DNA of 64,000 bases from Sva-07 sp963743825 (GTDB lineage: Bacteria; Actinomycetota; Acidimicrobiia; Acidimicrobiales; Ilumatobacteraceae): positions 62,001-126,000 of the forward strand of contig CAVURC010000018.1 in assembly GCA_963743825.1 (NCBI GenBank), written 5' to 3'. Every line of letters begins with the position of its first letter. Positions within the stretch are counted from its first letter, which is position 1. Position numbers and translations under genes: made by a program. Below, one piece after another: positions 1-7,943 of the stretch. The notes beneath the pieces are model-generated. The model was not told where the DNA came from, did no database searches, and was given only the letters and a program-made list of their open reading frames with translations.

Positions 1-185
1 GCGTGCCCCGGCTCTCCGGTGCCCCGGTGCGGGCGCACGACATCCGGGCCGGGGCGGCCATGGTCGTCGCGGGCCTGGCCGCCGAAGGCGAGACCGAGAT
101 CACCGGGATCCACCACATCGACCGCGGCTACGACGACCTGGTCGGCCGTCTGTCGGCCGTCGGCGCCCACATCGAACGCCGCTGA
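1..185 (+). CDS. murA: UDP-N-acetylglucosamine 1-carboxyvinyltransferase, 3' end only
   Basis: Only the last ~60 residues are in the window; the gene begins upstream. The segment carries the C-terminal MurA signature: an RLSGAPV stretch, DIRAGAAMVVAGLAAEG, and HIDRGYDDL followed by a short end. MurA transfers enolpyruvate from PEP to UDP-GlcNAc, the first committed step of peptidoglycan synthesis in the cytoplasm. The catalytic Cys region lies outside the window. Reading frame begins at base 3. Confidence 0.9.
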   Translation, partial: VPRLSGAPVRAHDIRAGAAMVVAGLAAEGETEITGIHHIDRGYDDLVGRLSAVGAHIERR

Positions 186-394
186 GAGCCGCACACGGTC
201 ACTCGCACACGGTCGTTCGCGCACGGTGTCGGACTCCGCGCACGGTGTCGGGCCGGCACCGTCTGGTGGCGGTTGGTCGTTGCGTGGGCGGCGTCGACGC
301 GGCGCTTGGCGAGCCAGAGCAGGCCCATGATGATCAGGATCGGGGCTCCGATGAGCAGTGCTTCGTCCCAGCCGCCCTGGTGGGCGACGAGCAC
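128..394 (-). CDS. Possible small single-pass membrane protein
   Basis: An 88-codon frame starts at a GTG. Its first ~38 residues look like a real small membrane protein: a short polar N-terminus, one hydrophobic helix (LLIGAPILIIMGLLWLA, about residues 13-30) and then the positive KRR stop-transfer. An in-frame stop lies a short way upstream of the GTG. No Shine-Dalgarno sequence is visible. The C-terminal half is Arg/Ser/Thr-rich and runs antisense through the short repeats and the murA end, so the gene may in reality end earlier or not be a gene. No homologue recognised. Confidence 0.35.
   Translation of the reverse strand: MLVAHQGGWDEALLIGAPILIIMGLLWLAKRRVDAAHATTNRHQTVPARHRARSPTPCANDRVRVTVCGSQRRSMWAPTADRRPTRSS
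190..251. repeat. Short degenerate direct repeats after murA
   Basis: Four near-copies of a CGCACACGGT(GT)C unit lie head to tail in about 62 bases directly after the murA stop: two CGCACACGGTC units, then two CGCGCACGGTGTCGG units. Function unknown; this could be slippage-derived intergenic sequence. It lies inside the antisense small open frame 128-394. Confidence 0.55.
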
Positions 395-471
395 GGGTGC
401 CGTGACGACCGGCGAAGACTGCGGTCACGTCTACCGATCGTACGGGCTCGGCTGATTGAATGGTCCTCGTC

Positions 472-711
472 ATGCGTGAACAGGTCGAAGCCACCATCGA
501 GGTCATCCGCCCGGCGCTGCAGGCCGACGGCGGCGACATCATCCTGCACGACGTCGACGAGGCAACCGGCATCGTTTCGGTCGAACTCATCGGCGCCTGC
601 GTGGGATGTCCGGCGTCGACGCAGACGCTGAAGGCCGGGATCGAACGCATCATGCGTGACCGCGTCGACGGTGTCACCGAAGTGGTGAACATCGCCGAAG
701 AGGCGGCATGA
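472..711 (+). CDS. Small NifU/Nfu-type iron-sulfur scaffold protein
   Basis: This protein of 79 residues (83 if the ATG at 460 is used) is essentially a single NifU C-terminal domain. The diagnostic pieces are the ALQADGGDI stretch and the CVGC motif (CxxC), which binds a bridging [4Fe-4S] cluster between two subunits for delivery to apoproteins. I prefer the ATG at 472 because family members begin at this REQVEATI-like helix. It ends 10 bases before meaB, suggesting co-transcription. Stand-alone Nfu domains of this size are common in actinobacteria. Confidence 0.85.
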   Translation: MREQVEATIEVIRPALQADGGDIILHDVDEATGIVSVELIGACVGCPASTQTLKAGIERIMRDRVDGVTEVVNIAEEAA

Positions 712-721
712 GGGCCGGCGC

Positions 722-1684
722 GTGAGTCGACGTCAGCGCCCCGCGCCCGAGTTGTTCCAGGCCGCGTGCGACGGCGATCGCAGCGCACTCGCACGTCTCC
801 TTTCGCTCATCGAGCGCGGCGACGACGACGCCCGCACCATCGGTCGGCTCGCCTATCCGTTGAGCGGATCGGGCTACACGGTCGGACTCACGGGTGCTCC
901 CGGTGCGGGCAAGAGCACGCTGACCAGTTCGATCATCGGGCACCTGCGTGCCCAGGATCTCGAGATCGCCGTGCTCGCCATCGATCCGTCGTCGCCGTTC
1001 ACCGGTGGCGCGATCCTCGGCGACCGGGTGCGGATGCAGGATCACGCCACCGACCCCGGGGTCTTCATCCGCTCGATGGCCACCCGCGGCCACCTCGGAG
1101 GGCTCTCGCTTGCGACGCCCGAGGCCGTTCGACTGCTCGATGCGATCGGGCGGCGATGGATCCTCGTGGAAACCGTCGGCGTCGGCCAGGTCGAGGTCGA
1201 GGTCGCCGGCAAGGCCGACACGACCGTCGTCGTCGTCAATCCGGGATGGGGCGACAGCGTGCAGGCGAACAAGGCCGGGCTGATGGAGATCGCCGACGTG
1301 TTCGTGATCAACAAGGCCGACCGCAAGGGCGTCGAGGAGACGAGCCGCGACTTGATGCAGATGCTCGACCTGTCCGACCTGCCCCACGACACGTGGCGCC
1401 CGCCGATCGTGCCGACCATCGGATCCACCGGCCAGGGTGTGCCGGAGCTGTGGGAAGCAGTCCTCGCCCATCGGGCATACGCCGAGTCCTCGGGCCTGCT
1501 GGCAGAGCGTCGGGCGTTCCGACTCCGCGAGGAGTTGCGCGAGATCGTGGCGACCCGACTCGGGCGACGGGCTCGTCAGGTCTGTTCGGGTGAACGCTGG
1601 GACGAACTCACCGATGCCGTCGTCGAGCGCTCCACCGACCCGTGGACCGCCGCCGACGAGATGCTGGCAGCCGTCGACGCCTGA
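722..1684 (+). CDS. meaB: Methylmalonyl-CoA mutase-associated GTPase MeaB/ArgK
   Basis: 320 residues, normal length for the MeaB/ArgK G3E GTPase family. Walker A GAPGAGKST is at residues 58-66, and a base-recognition NKAD follows near residue 195 after the VNPGWGD stretch. MeaB gates cofactor B12 loading of methylmalonyl-CoA mutase and protects the mutase from inactivation, in propionyl-CoA/methylmalonyl-CoA metabolism. The GTG start is only 10 bases after the Nfu gene. No mutase gene is in the window. The stop codon is followed at once by a perfect palindrome (1685-1715). Confidence 0.92.
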   Translation: MSRRQRPAPELFQAACDGDRSALARLLSLIERGDDDARTIGRLAYPLSGSGYTVGLTGAPGAGKSTLTSSIIGHLRAQDLEIAVLAIDPSSPFTGGAILGDRVRMQDHATDPGVFIRSMATRGHLGGLSLATPEAVRLLDAIGRRWILVETVGVGQVEVEVAGKADTTVVVVNPGWGDSVQANKAGLMEIADVFVINKADRKGVEETSRDLMQMLDLSDLPHDTWRPPIVPTIGSTGQGVPELWEAVLAHRAYAESSGLLAERRAFRLREELREIVATRLGRRARQVCSGERWDELTDAVVERSTDPWTAADEMLAAVDA

Positions 1685-1715
1685 CGTACACGATGTGTCA
1701 GACACATCGTGTACG
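1685..1715. repeat. 31-bp perfect hyphenated palindrome, GTC-A-GAC centre (copy B1)
   Basis: Arms CGTACACGATGTGTC and GACACATCGTGTACG are perfect 15-base complements around one unpaired A. It starts on the base after the meaB stop. The reverse complement of these 31 bases recurs exactly at 15180-15210. There is no T-tract, so it is not a classical intrinsic terminator. A strong hairpin immediately after a stop could still stabilise or end the transcript. It shares the GTC-N-GAC centre with the palindromes around the RAYT gene. Confidence 0.9.
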
Positions 1716-1755
1716 AACCCTTGGCGGCGCATCCTCGATCCGCCATGATGCTGGC

Positions 1756-2247
1756 GTGACGAACCACTCGACAGAGTCTGTGGTGGAGCCGGCGCTCCAT
1801 CGGCGCCTGGGCATCGAGGCGTTCAACGCCACGTGGGAACTCCTCGACGGACGCCACTACACCCCGGCTGATGTCGATGAGTTGCTCGCTCGGGCGTACG
1901 CCTCCGCCTATCACTGGTCGCGAGCGAACGACCGTGGCCCCGAGAATGATGCACGTGCCTCGTGGTTGTTGTCACGCTGCCACGTGGTGCTCGGCCAGGG
2001 TGACCTTGCGTTGCACCACGCCGACCGCTGCCTGGCCGTTGTGGACGATGCCGGCTTGGTCGATTTCGACCTCGGCTACGCCCACGAGGCGCGCGCCAGG
2101 GCGCTGGCATGTCTCGGTCGACTCGAGGAGGCCGCTCGGGAGTTCGTTGCCGCCCGTGCCGTCGATGTCGCCGACGACGAGGATCGGGAGATCTTCCAGA
2201 GCGATCTCGCCGCTGAACCGTGGTTCGGTCTCGACCGAACCGGGTGA
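1756..2247 (+). CDS. Small helical-repeat (TPR-like) protein
   Basis: 163 residues from a GTG start; a competing ATG at 1745 is followed at once by a stop. The sequence is rich in paired amphipathic helices: SWLLSRCHVVLGQGDLALHHADRCL, then ALACLGRLEEAAREF. Both have the A/G/L spacing of tetratricopeptide repeats. Such proteins usually mediate protein contacts, and no catalytic motif is visible. The gene ends 29 bases before the crotonase gene. Specific function unknown. Confidence 0.7.
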   Translation: MTNHSTESVVEPALHRRLGIEAFNATWELLDGRHYTPADVDELLARAYASAYHWSRANDRGPENDARASWLLSRCHVVLGQGDLALHHADRCLAVVDDAGLVDFDLGYAHEARARALACLGRLEEAAREFVAARAVDVADDEDREIFQSDLAAEPWFGLDRTG

Positions 2248-2276
2248 GCGTCAGGGTCATCGGCAAGACTCGCCGC

Positions 2277-3056
2277 ATGGCTGATTACGAACTGCTCATC
2301 CTGGATCGACGTGACGATGGCGTGGCGGTCATCACGCTCGCCAACGGCAAGGTGAACGCACTCTCGCAGGAGCTGCTCGCCGAGATACGCGGCGCCGTCG
2401 ATGAATTGGCCGCCGACCTTCCCGGCGCGGTCGTGGTCACGGGCGGCGACCGTCTGCTGGCAGCCGGCGCCGACATCTCACAGTTCGGTGGGCCGGCCGA
2501 GGCGGCCACCATCGCCGCAGGATTCCATTCGACCCTCGACGCGCTGGCGGCGTTGCCGCGGTTCGTGATCGCCGCCGTGAGCGGGTACGCACTCGGTGGC
2601 GGATGCGAGCTGGCCCTCGCCTGCGACTACCGGATCGCCTCGGAGAAGGCCGTGTTCGGGCAGCCCGAGATCCTGCTCGGGATCATCCCGGGCGGGGGTG
2701 GCACTCAGCGCCTGCCCCGTGCGATCGGTGCAAGTCGGGCCAAGGAGATGTGCATCACCGGCCGTCAGGTACGCGCCGAGGAGGCGCTTCGGATCGGGCT
2801 GGTCGACGAGGTCGTAGCGCCCGATGAGCTGCACGAGCGTGCACTGGCGCTCGCCGCCGAGGTGGCCGGTGGTGCGCTGACCGCCCAAGCGATCGCGAAG
2901 CGCGTGATCGACGAGGGGCTCTCGACGTCGTTGGCCGACGGTCTCGCGCTGGAGCGAGCAGCGTTCGTCGAGGTGTTCGAGACCGACGACTCGCAGATCG
3001 GCGTGGCCAGCTTTCTCGAACACGGCCCCGGCAAGGCCGAGTTCACCGGCCGCTGA
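2277..3056 (+). CDS. Enoyl-CoA hydratase/isomerase (crotonase) family protein
   Basis: 259 residues. Oxyanion-hole and active-site pieces are intact: AGADISQF near residue 63, GGGCELALACDYRIA with the first catalytic Glu, and PEILLGIIPGGGGTQRL with the second. Having both glutamates supports a true hydratase acting on 2-enoyl-CoA in fatty-acid beta-oxidation. ATG at 2277 is chosen because the family begins near this point; the upstream in-frame codons overlap the previous gene. Exact acyl-chain specificity cannot be read from sequence. Confidence 0.88.
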   Translation: MADYELLILDRRDDGVAVITLANGKVNALSQELLAEIRGAVDELAADLPGAVVVTGGDRLLAAGADISQFGGPAEAATIAAGFHSTLDALAALPRFVIAAVSGYALGGGCELALACDYRIASEKAVFGQPEILLGIIPGGGGTQRLPRAIGASRAKEMCITGRQVRAEEALRIGLVDEVVAPDELHERALALAAEVAGGALTAQAIAKRVIDEGLSTSLADGLALERAAFVEVFETDDSQIGVASFLEHGPGKAEFTGR

Positions 3057-3089
3057 ACCGTCGCTCCCGCGGGAAGATCTCGCGTTCGG

Positions 3090-3494
3090 TCAGTCGGGCT
3101 GGAGCACGACCCAGCCCCGCCGTTGCAGTTCGGCCGCGAGCACCTCGGCCGGGATCTCGTCGAGCGCAACCCGGATCTCCGAGTGCGCCGCTCGGGACGA
3201 GTCCGACACCTGGGAGCGGGGTGCAATCTTCGACGTTGGTGGGCCGGGCACCCTGCTGGGCGCCGGAGCGCCCGCTCCACCCGGTGGTTGCTCGCCGTAG
3301 ACCTCGGACTGGAGGCGTTCGATGAATTCGTCGGCTTCGTCGCGGGTGAACTTGCCGGCTGCCTGACGTTGGGTGAATCCCATCGGCCCTCGTGCATCGC
3401 GAAGGTCGGTGTGCCCGGCAGCGGCGAGCAGTTCGAGGAGCTCGCGCAGTTGCTGACCCGTTGCGGGCGGACCCGACGACTGACCGAACGCCAT
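3090..3494 (-). CDS. Conserved hypothetical protein, SHOCT-like segment
   Basis: 134 residues, ATG with an upstream AGGG. The middle region (GMFTQRQ-like, then GKFTRDEADEFIERLQSE) is an amphipathic helix of the type seen in short oligomerisation domains. It is followed by a Pro/Ala/Gly-rich linker and a C-terminal segment (IRVALDEIPAEVLAAELQRRGW). No enzyme motif was found. It lies just downstream of the Nudix gene on the same strand. Family not recognised with certainty. Confidence 0.6.
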   Translation of the reverse strand: MAFGQSSGPPATGQQLRELLELLAAAGHTDLRDARGPMGFTQRQAAGKFTRDEADEFIERLQSEVYGEQPPGGAGAPAPSRVPGPPTSKIAPRSQVSDSSRAAHSEIRVALDEIPAEVLAAELQRRGWVVLQPD

Positions 3495-3547
3495 GCTCAA
3501 CCCTGCCACACCTCGGCGACGGGGCCGCACGCGAGCGCCGAGGGCGC

Positions 3548-4081
3548 TCAGTGGTCGGTGAACGCGAGCCGGTAGAGCAGACCCGTGAGCGACAGGCCGT
3601 CGCGGATCCGCCCAGCCTCGATCTCGGACCGCACGGCGTTCCACGAGAGCCACTCGACGCGTTCGGCTTCGTCGGGGTCGGTCGGTTCGCCGACGTGCGT
3701 GGCCGAGGTGGCCAGGAAGATGTTGAAGGCGGCATCGGTCGTGCCGTTGTTCGGGAAGTAGCGGGTGAGGGGCACGAGCGGGCCGGGCTTCCAGCCCGAC
3801 TCCTCCAGCGTCTCCCGTGTCGCCGCCTCGACGGCCGACTCGCCGTCGTCGACGCGACCGGCGGGCACCTCCCATCCCCAGGTGTCGGTGATGAACCGGT
3901 GGCGCCACAGCAGCAGCACGCCGCGTGCGGGGTCGTCGACGACGACACCGGCGGCTTCGGCGGGCATCCGCACCACGTGGTGCTCGAAGCGGGGACCGCT
4001 CGGCAGCTCGACATCGACGAGCGCGAGGCGCATCCACTCGCTGTCGTACAGCGTCCGCTCGCCATGCACCGTCCACTCCAT
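3548..4081 (-). CDS. Nudix hydrolase, ADP-ribose pyrophosphatase-like
   Basis: 177 residues with one clear Nudix box, GRVDDGESAVEAATRETLEESGW, matching Gx5Ex7REUxEExGU with all Mg-binding glutamates. The preceding VLLLWRHRFITDTWGWEVPAG is typical of ADP-sugar pyrophosphatases. Likely hydrolyses ADP-ribose or a related nucleoside diphosphate derivative in the cytoplasm. It shares the minus strand with the MFS gene 27 bases upstream, so co-transcription is possible. Confidence 0.88.
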   Translation of the reverse strand: MEWTVHGERTLYDSEWMRLALVDVELPSGPRFEHHVVRMPAEAAGVVVDDPARGVLLLWRHRFITDTWGWEVPAGRVDDGESAVEAATRETLEESGWKPGPLVPLTRYFPNNGTTDAAFNIFLATSATHVGEPTDPDEAERVEWLSWNAVRSEIEAGRIRDGLSLTGLLYRLAFTDH

Positions 4082-4108
4082 CCGGCAAGCGTACGGACGT
4101 CGGCCGAC

Positions 4109-5326
4109 TCAGATGGGCAACGCGACGGGCTCGTCGACGTGGAGCGGACGCGCGAGCGACCAGGCAGAGCGGGCGAGCCACGCGCCGGCGGCGACGAGCA
4201 CGAGCATGACGACGCCGCAGACCGTGTAGGCGACCGTGCGGCCGAACTGGTCGTACAGGGTGCCCGTGACCACGGCCATGATCCCGGCGGCCAGCGCTTG
4301 AGCCCCGCCGAGCACGCCCTGTGCCCCCGCCTGACGATCCTCCGGCACGGTCATGCCGACCGCCACGCCGGTGCTCGACACCGTGAAACCGTCGCTCACG
4401 GCGTGCAGCATCGCCACCGCGAAGATCAGCCCACCGGTCGGCATGACGCCGTAGAGCGACATGAAGAAGGCGCCGGCAACGAGGCCCGCCACGGCCACCT
4501 TGAACGGCCCGTACACCTGCGCCCATCGTCCGCCGATCGGCCCGAGGATGATCAGCGGGAGCGCGAACAGGGTGATGCCGAGGTTCGCCAACCACTTGGT
4601 CGTTCCGAGGTCGGAGTGCACGACGGCCCACAACGAGTCGAACGAGCCGATCATGACGAACACGGCGGCACCGAGAACGACAGCGCCCGCGAACGGACGG
4701 ATCTTCAGGAGGTCGACCGCCAGACGTGGATGCGGGCTCGCACCGCCCTCGCTGACAGCCACGCGCGCGACGAACGGCAGCAGGACCAGGGTGGCGGCGG
4801 CGACCACGACGAACGGTGCCGGGATGCCGAACGGGCCGACGAGCAGGGCAGAGATCGCGGGGCCGAGTGCGAAACCGAACACCTCGGCGGCGAGGAGTCG
4901 TCCGAGGTTCTGGCCGAGATGGTTCGGGTCGGCGAGGATGACGATGCGACGAGCGGCCGGCACCGCCGCACCGATCCCGATGCCCGAGATGAACCGGCCG
5001 ATGAGGATCGGGGTGAGCGTGGTGCTGAACCCCATCAGCAGCAGGCCGACCACATTGATCGCAACCCCGAAGAGCACGACTCGCCGCGCGTGGCCGCGGT
5101 CGGCGAGCGGGGCGATGATCACCTGCGACATGAATGCGGCGACGAACCCGATCCCGATGACCACACCGATCGCCGTTTCGCTGATCCCGTACTCGTCGCG
5201 GTAGTCGTCGACGATCGTGAACAGCACGCCGTAGCCGGCGGCGAGGCTGGCCATGAGGCCGCCGAACGCGATGAACAACATCCGCGGCGACGGTGCCGGG
5301 CGTTGGACGTCGACGTCGGGGGTCAT
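4109..5326 (-). CDS. Major facilitator superfamily transporter
   Basis: 405 residues with about twelve hydrophobic segments. The first follows a short cytoplasmic start (SPRMLFIAFGGLMASLAAGYGVLF). The loop-2 type motif is seen as PLADRGHARRVVLFG, equivalent to GxxxDRxGRR between helices 2 and 3. A drug or metabolite exporter of the inner membrane is the safest call; substrate unknown. The start is set by the ATG after a short intergenic region holding the CCGGTCT-type repeat. Confidence 0.85.
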   Translation of the reverse strand: MTPDVDVQRPAPSPRMLFIAFGGLMASLAAGYGVLFTIVDDYRDEYGISETAIGVVIGIGFVAAFMSQVIIAPLADRGHARRVVLFGVAINVVGLLLMGFSTTLTPILIGRFISGIGIGAAVPAARRIVILADPNHLGQNLGRLLAAEVFGFALGPAISALLVGPFGIPAPFVVVAAATLVLLPFVARVAVSEGGASPHPRLAVDLLKIRPFAGAVVLGAAVFVMIGSFDSLWAVVHSDLGTTKWLANLGITLFALPLIILGPIGGRWAQVYGPFKVAVAGLVAGAFFMSLYGVMPTGGLIFAVAMLHAVSDGFTVSSTGVAVGMTVPEDRQAGAQGVLGGAQALAAGIMAVVTGTLYDQFGRTVAYTVCGVVMLVLVAAGAWLARSAWSLARPLHVDEPVALPI

Positions 5327-5361
5327 GGGCCGCAGACTAACGACCGCCGCTCGCGGAACGA

Positions 5362-5393
5362 CCGGTCTGTTGGGGTCGGGTCCGGAAAGACCG
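5362..5393. repeat. CCGGTCT-type 32-bp dispersed repeat (copy D1)
   Basis: The 32 bases here are identical to 48171-48202, 43 kb away inside the transglutaminase gene. Ends are inverted complements (CGGTCT ... AGACCG) around a GGGGTCGGGTCCGG core. It lies in the 76-base gap between glgP and the MFS gene. REP/MITE-like dispersal is inferred from identity between distant sites. Confidence 0.8.
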
Positions 5394-5402
5394 TGATTCC
5401 GT

Positions 5403-7889
5403 TCAGTCGGTGGCGACGAGGCCGGTGTCGAACGGATTCGTGAGCAACGTGTGGGTCGGCAGCGCGCGTACCATCACGCCCCAACGCCCGGCTTCACCGG
5501 GCACGAAGCTCGCGGCGAATCGACCCTCCCCGATGGCGGTCATGTCGATCACCGTCAGCCGCGGCTCGTCGAACTGGCCATCGGCAGTGACCGGGCCATG
5601 AACCGCCTGCACGTCGAGCTCACCCTCGGTGAGCATGCCCGGGTCGACATGGGCGACGACGCGGCGCTCGTCGGTCGCCGCTCCCGGATCGAGGTTCGAC
5701 TCGCCGACGTCGATCGTCACCCGAACGCCGGGCCACGCCTCGGCGACGCGCTGCTTCCAGGCGGCCAGTTCACGCGCAGGTCCAGCGCCGTCGGCACTGA
5801 TGGCGTCGGAGCTGATCGCCGCGGGCTCGTAGTACTCGGTGACGTAGTCGCGAACCATCCGCGTCGCGATCACGTTCCACCCCAGCGTCATCCAGTTCGT
5901 GGTGATCCGGTCGATCCAGTCGTGGGGAAGGCCGTCGTCACCGCGTCCGTAGAACGACGGCACGATGTGGTTCTCGATCACGTCGAAGGCGTCCGACGCC
6001 TCACGGCGATCGCGTCGCTCGTAGTCGCCGTCGTGGTCGAACGATGCGATGTCGAAGCCATTGCGGTCGGCCGACATCTCGTCCCACCAACCGTCACGGA
6101 TCGAACAGTTGAGCACCCCGTTGAGCGCCGCCTTCATGCCACTCGTCCCACACGCCTCCATCGGGCGGCGCGGCGTGTTCAACCACACGTCGCAGCCGTG
6201 ATACATCGTGCGGGCGATGCCGATGTCGTAGTCGGCGATGAACACGAATCGATGACCGACGTCGGCAGTGTGGGCCAGCCGGTCGATCTCGCGGATCATC
6301 GCCTTGCCCGGCTCGTCGGCCGGGTGGGCCTTGCCGGCGAACACGAACTGCACGGGTCGGTCGGCATCGAGCAGCAACGCCTTGAGTCGGTCCATCTGGC
6401 CGAGCAGGAGCGTGGAGCGCTTGTAGGTGGCGAAGCGCCTGGCGAATCCGATGGTCAGCACACCGGGATCGAGCACGTCCTCCCCGGTGAGTCGTCGCAC
6501 CATGTCGACGAGTTCGCGGCGACCCTGATTGCGACCATCCCAGATCTCGTGATGATCGAGGTGCTTCACCTGGGCCCAGTCGCTCTCGTCGGCCAGGTGC
6601 CATTCGTCGCCGATGGCTCGCCCCAGCATCTCGTCGACGCGGTCGCTGACCCACGACCGGGCGTGGACACCGTTGGTCACGTGGCCGATCGGGATCTCCT
6701 TGACGGGAAGGTCGGGCCAGAGCCCGCCGAACATCTGACGGGAGACCTCACCGTGCAAGCGGGCGACGCCGTTGGCCCGCGCCGCCAATCGCAGACCCAT
6801 CAGCGCCATGTTGAACTTGGCGTCGTCCGAGGCGCCCTGGCCGAGTTCGACGAGTTGGGCGAAGGTGATGCCGCACTGTTCGGCGAACGACGCGAAGTAG
6901 TGCTCGAACAGTTCGAGGGGGAACTGGTCGATTCCGGCCGGCACCGGTGTGTGGGTCGTGAAGACGCTGCCGGCGCGTACGGCCTCGATCGCCTCGTCGA
7001 ACGACAGGCCACGATCGATCCACTCGCGGATGCGTTCCAGCCCGAGGAAGCCGGCGTGGCCTTCGTTGGTGTGGAACACCTGCGGATGGATGCCGAGCGC
7101 CCTCAACGCTCGTACACCGCCGATACCGAGGATGATCTCCTGGCGCAGGCGGTGCTGTTCGTCGCCGCCGTACAACCGGTCGGTCACTGCAATGGCCTCG
7201 GGCGGATTCGTCGGCACGTTCGTGTCGAGCAGGTACAGCGGGATCCGGCCCACGTCGACGCGCCACACCCGCACGGTCACGTCGACACCGGCGAGGTCGA
7301 CGTGGACCTCGATCCCCGTCGGATGGATGCCGAGCGCTTCGGGGTCGATGCGTTCGTTGCGTTCGCGCTGCCACCCGTCACCATCGAGTTCCTGATGGAA
7401 GTAGCCCTCGGCGTAGAGCAATCCGACGCCGACCAGCGGCACACCCAGATCGGAGCTGGCCTTGAGGTGATCGCCGGCGAGCACACCCAGGCCGCCCGAG
7501 TACTGCGGCAGCGCCTCGGTGATCCCGAACTCGGGCGAGAAGTAGGCGATGAGTTCGAGCGGGGTGTGGCCGTCGCTGCGGCGGCGGTCGAACCAGTTCG
7601 AGCCGAGCAGTGCGTCGTCGAGGCGTTGGTGGGCGCGTTCGACCTGTTCGACGTACTGCTCGTCGGCGGCGAGCGCGTCCCAACAGCCCGGTGACGTCCG
7701 TCGGATGAGATCGACGGGATGCTGACCCGTCTCGCGCCACGAACGACCGGTCGGCGAGCCGTCGAGTCGGTCGAAGACCTGAGCCAGCTGACGGGTCCAC
7801 GCCCATTGCAGGTTGGCGGCGATGGCCTCGAGCGCGTGCAACGTGGGGGGCACGTTGCTGGTGACGGTGAACTGGTGGAGCGGTCGCAT
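5403..7889 (-). CDS. glgP: Alpha-glucan (glycogen/maltodextrin) phosphorylase
   Basis: 828 residues, matching the actinobacterial/archaeal GlgP type with an N-terminal DUF3417 region (MRPLHQFTV... LQWAWTRQL). The pyridoxal-phosphate Lys lies in EACGTSGMKAALNG (Lys ~586); FTTHTPVPAG and NEGHAGFLGLERI are further family motifs. It releases glucose-1-phosphate from alpha-1,4-glucans in the cytoplasm. A ~100-residue C-terminal beta-rich extension follows the catalytic core. It sits downstream of the GT4 glycosyltransferase gene (gap 54 bases) on the same strand, a glycogen turnover unit with glgB divergent. Confidence 0.93.
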   Translation of the reverse strand: MRPLHQFTVTSNVPPTLHALEAIAANLQWAWTRQLAQVFDRLDGSPTGRSWRETGQHPVDLIRRTSPGCWDALAADEQYVEQVERAHQRLDDALLGSNWFDRRRSDGHTPLELIAYFSPEFGITEALPQYSGGLGVLAGDHLKASSDLGVPLVGVGLLYAEGYFHQELDGDGWQRERNERIDPEALGIHPTGIEVHVDLAGVDVTVRVWRVDVGRIPLYLLDTNVPTNPPEAIAVTDRLYGGDEQHRLRQEIILGIGGVRALRALGIHPQVFHTNEGHAGFLGLERIREWIDRGLSFDEAIEAVRAGSVFTTHTPVPAGIDQFPLELFEHYFASFAEQCGITFAQLVELGQGASDDAKFNMALMGLRLAARANGVARLHGEVSRQMFGGLWPDLPVKEIPIGHVTNGVHARSWVSDRVDEMLGRAIGDEWHLADESDWAQVKHLDHHEIWDGRNQGRRELVDMVRRLTGEDVLDPGVLTIGFARRFATYKRSTLLLGQMDRLKALLLDADRPVQFVFAGKAHPADEPGKAMIREIDRLAHTADVGHRFVFIADYDIGIARTMYHGCDVWLNTPRRPMEACGTSGMKAALNGVLNCSIRDGWWDEMSADRNGFDIASFDHDGDYERRDRREASDAFDVIENHIVPSFYGRGDDGLPHDWIDRITTNWMTLGWNVIATRMVRDYVTEYYEPAAISSDAISADGAGPARELAAWKQRVAEAWPGVRVTIDVGESNLDPGAATDERRVVAHVDPGMLTEGELDVQAVHGPVTADGQFDEPRLTVIDMTAIGEGRFAASFVPGEAGRWGVMVRALPTHTLLTNPFDTGLVATD

Positions 7890-7943
7890 CGGCGCAGACG
7901 CTAGCGACTCGTCAGCGCGGTCCGATCCGGTGACCCGGAGCGT

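Noticed and set aside
190..251. CRISPR-like array after murA
   Set aside because: Units are ~11-19 bases, head to tail, without regular spacers or cas genes anywhere in the window.
3392..5443. A 683-codon plus-strand frame opposite the Nudix and MFS genes
   Set aside because: Composition is Arg/His/Asp/Gly-rich without domains; the minus-strand genes have clear motifs. It is an antisense shadow.
5451..7694. A 747-codon frame opposite glgP
   Set aside because: It is antisense to an unmistakable phosphorylase with the PLP motif; no protein features of its own.
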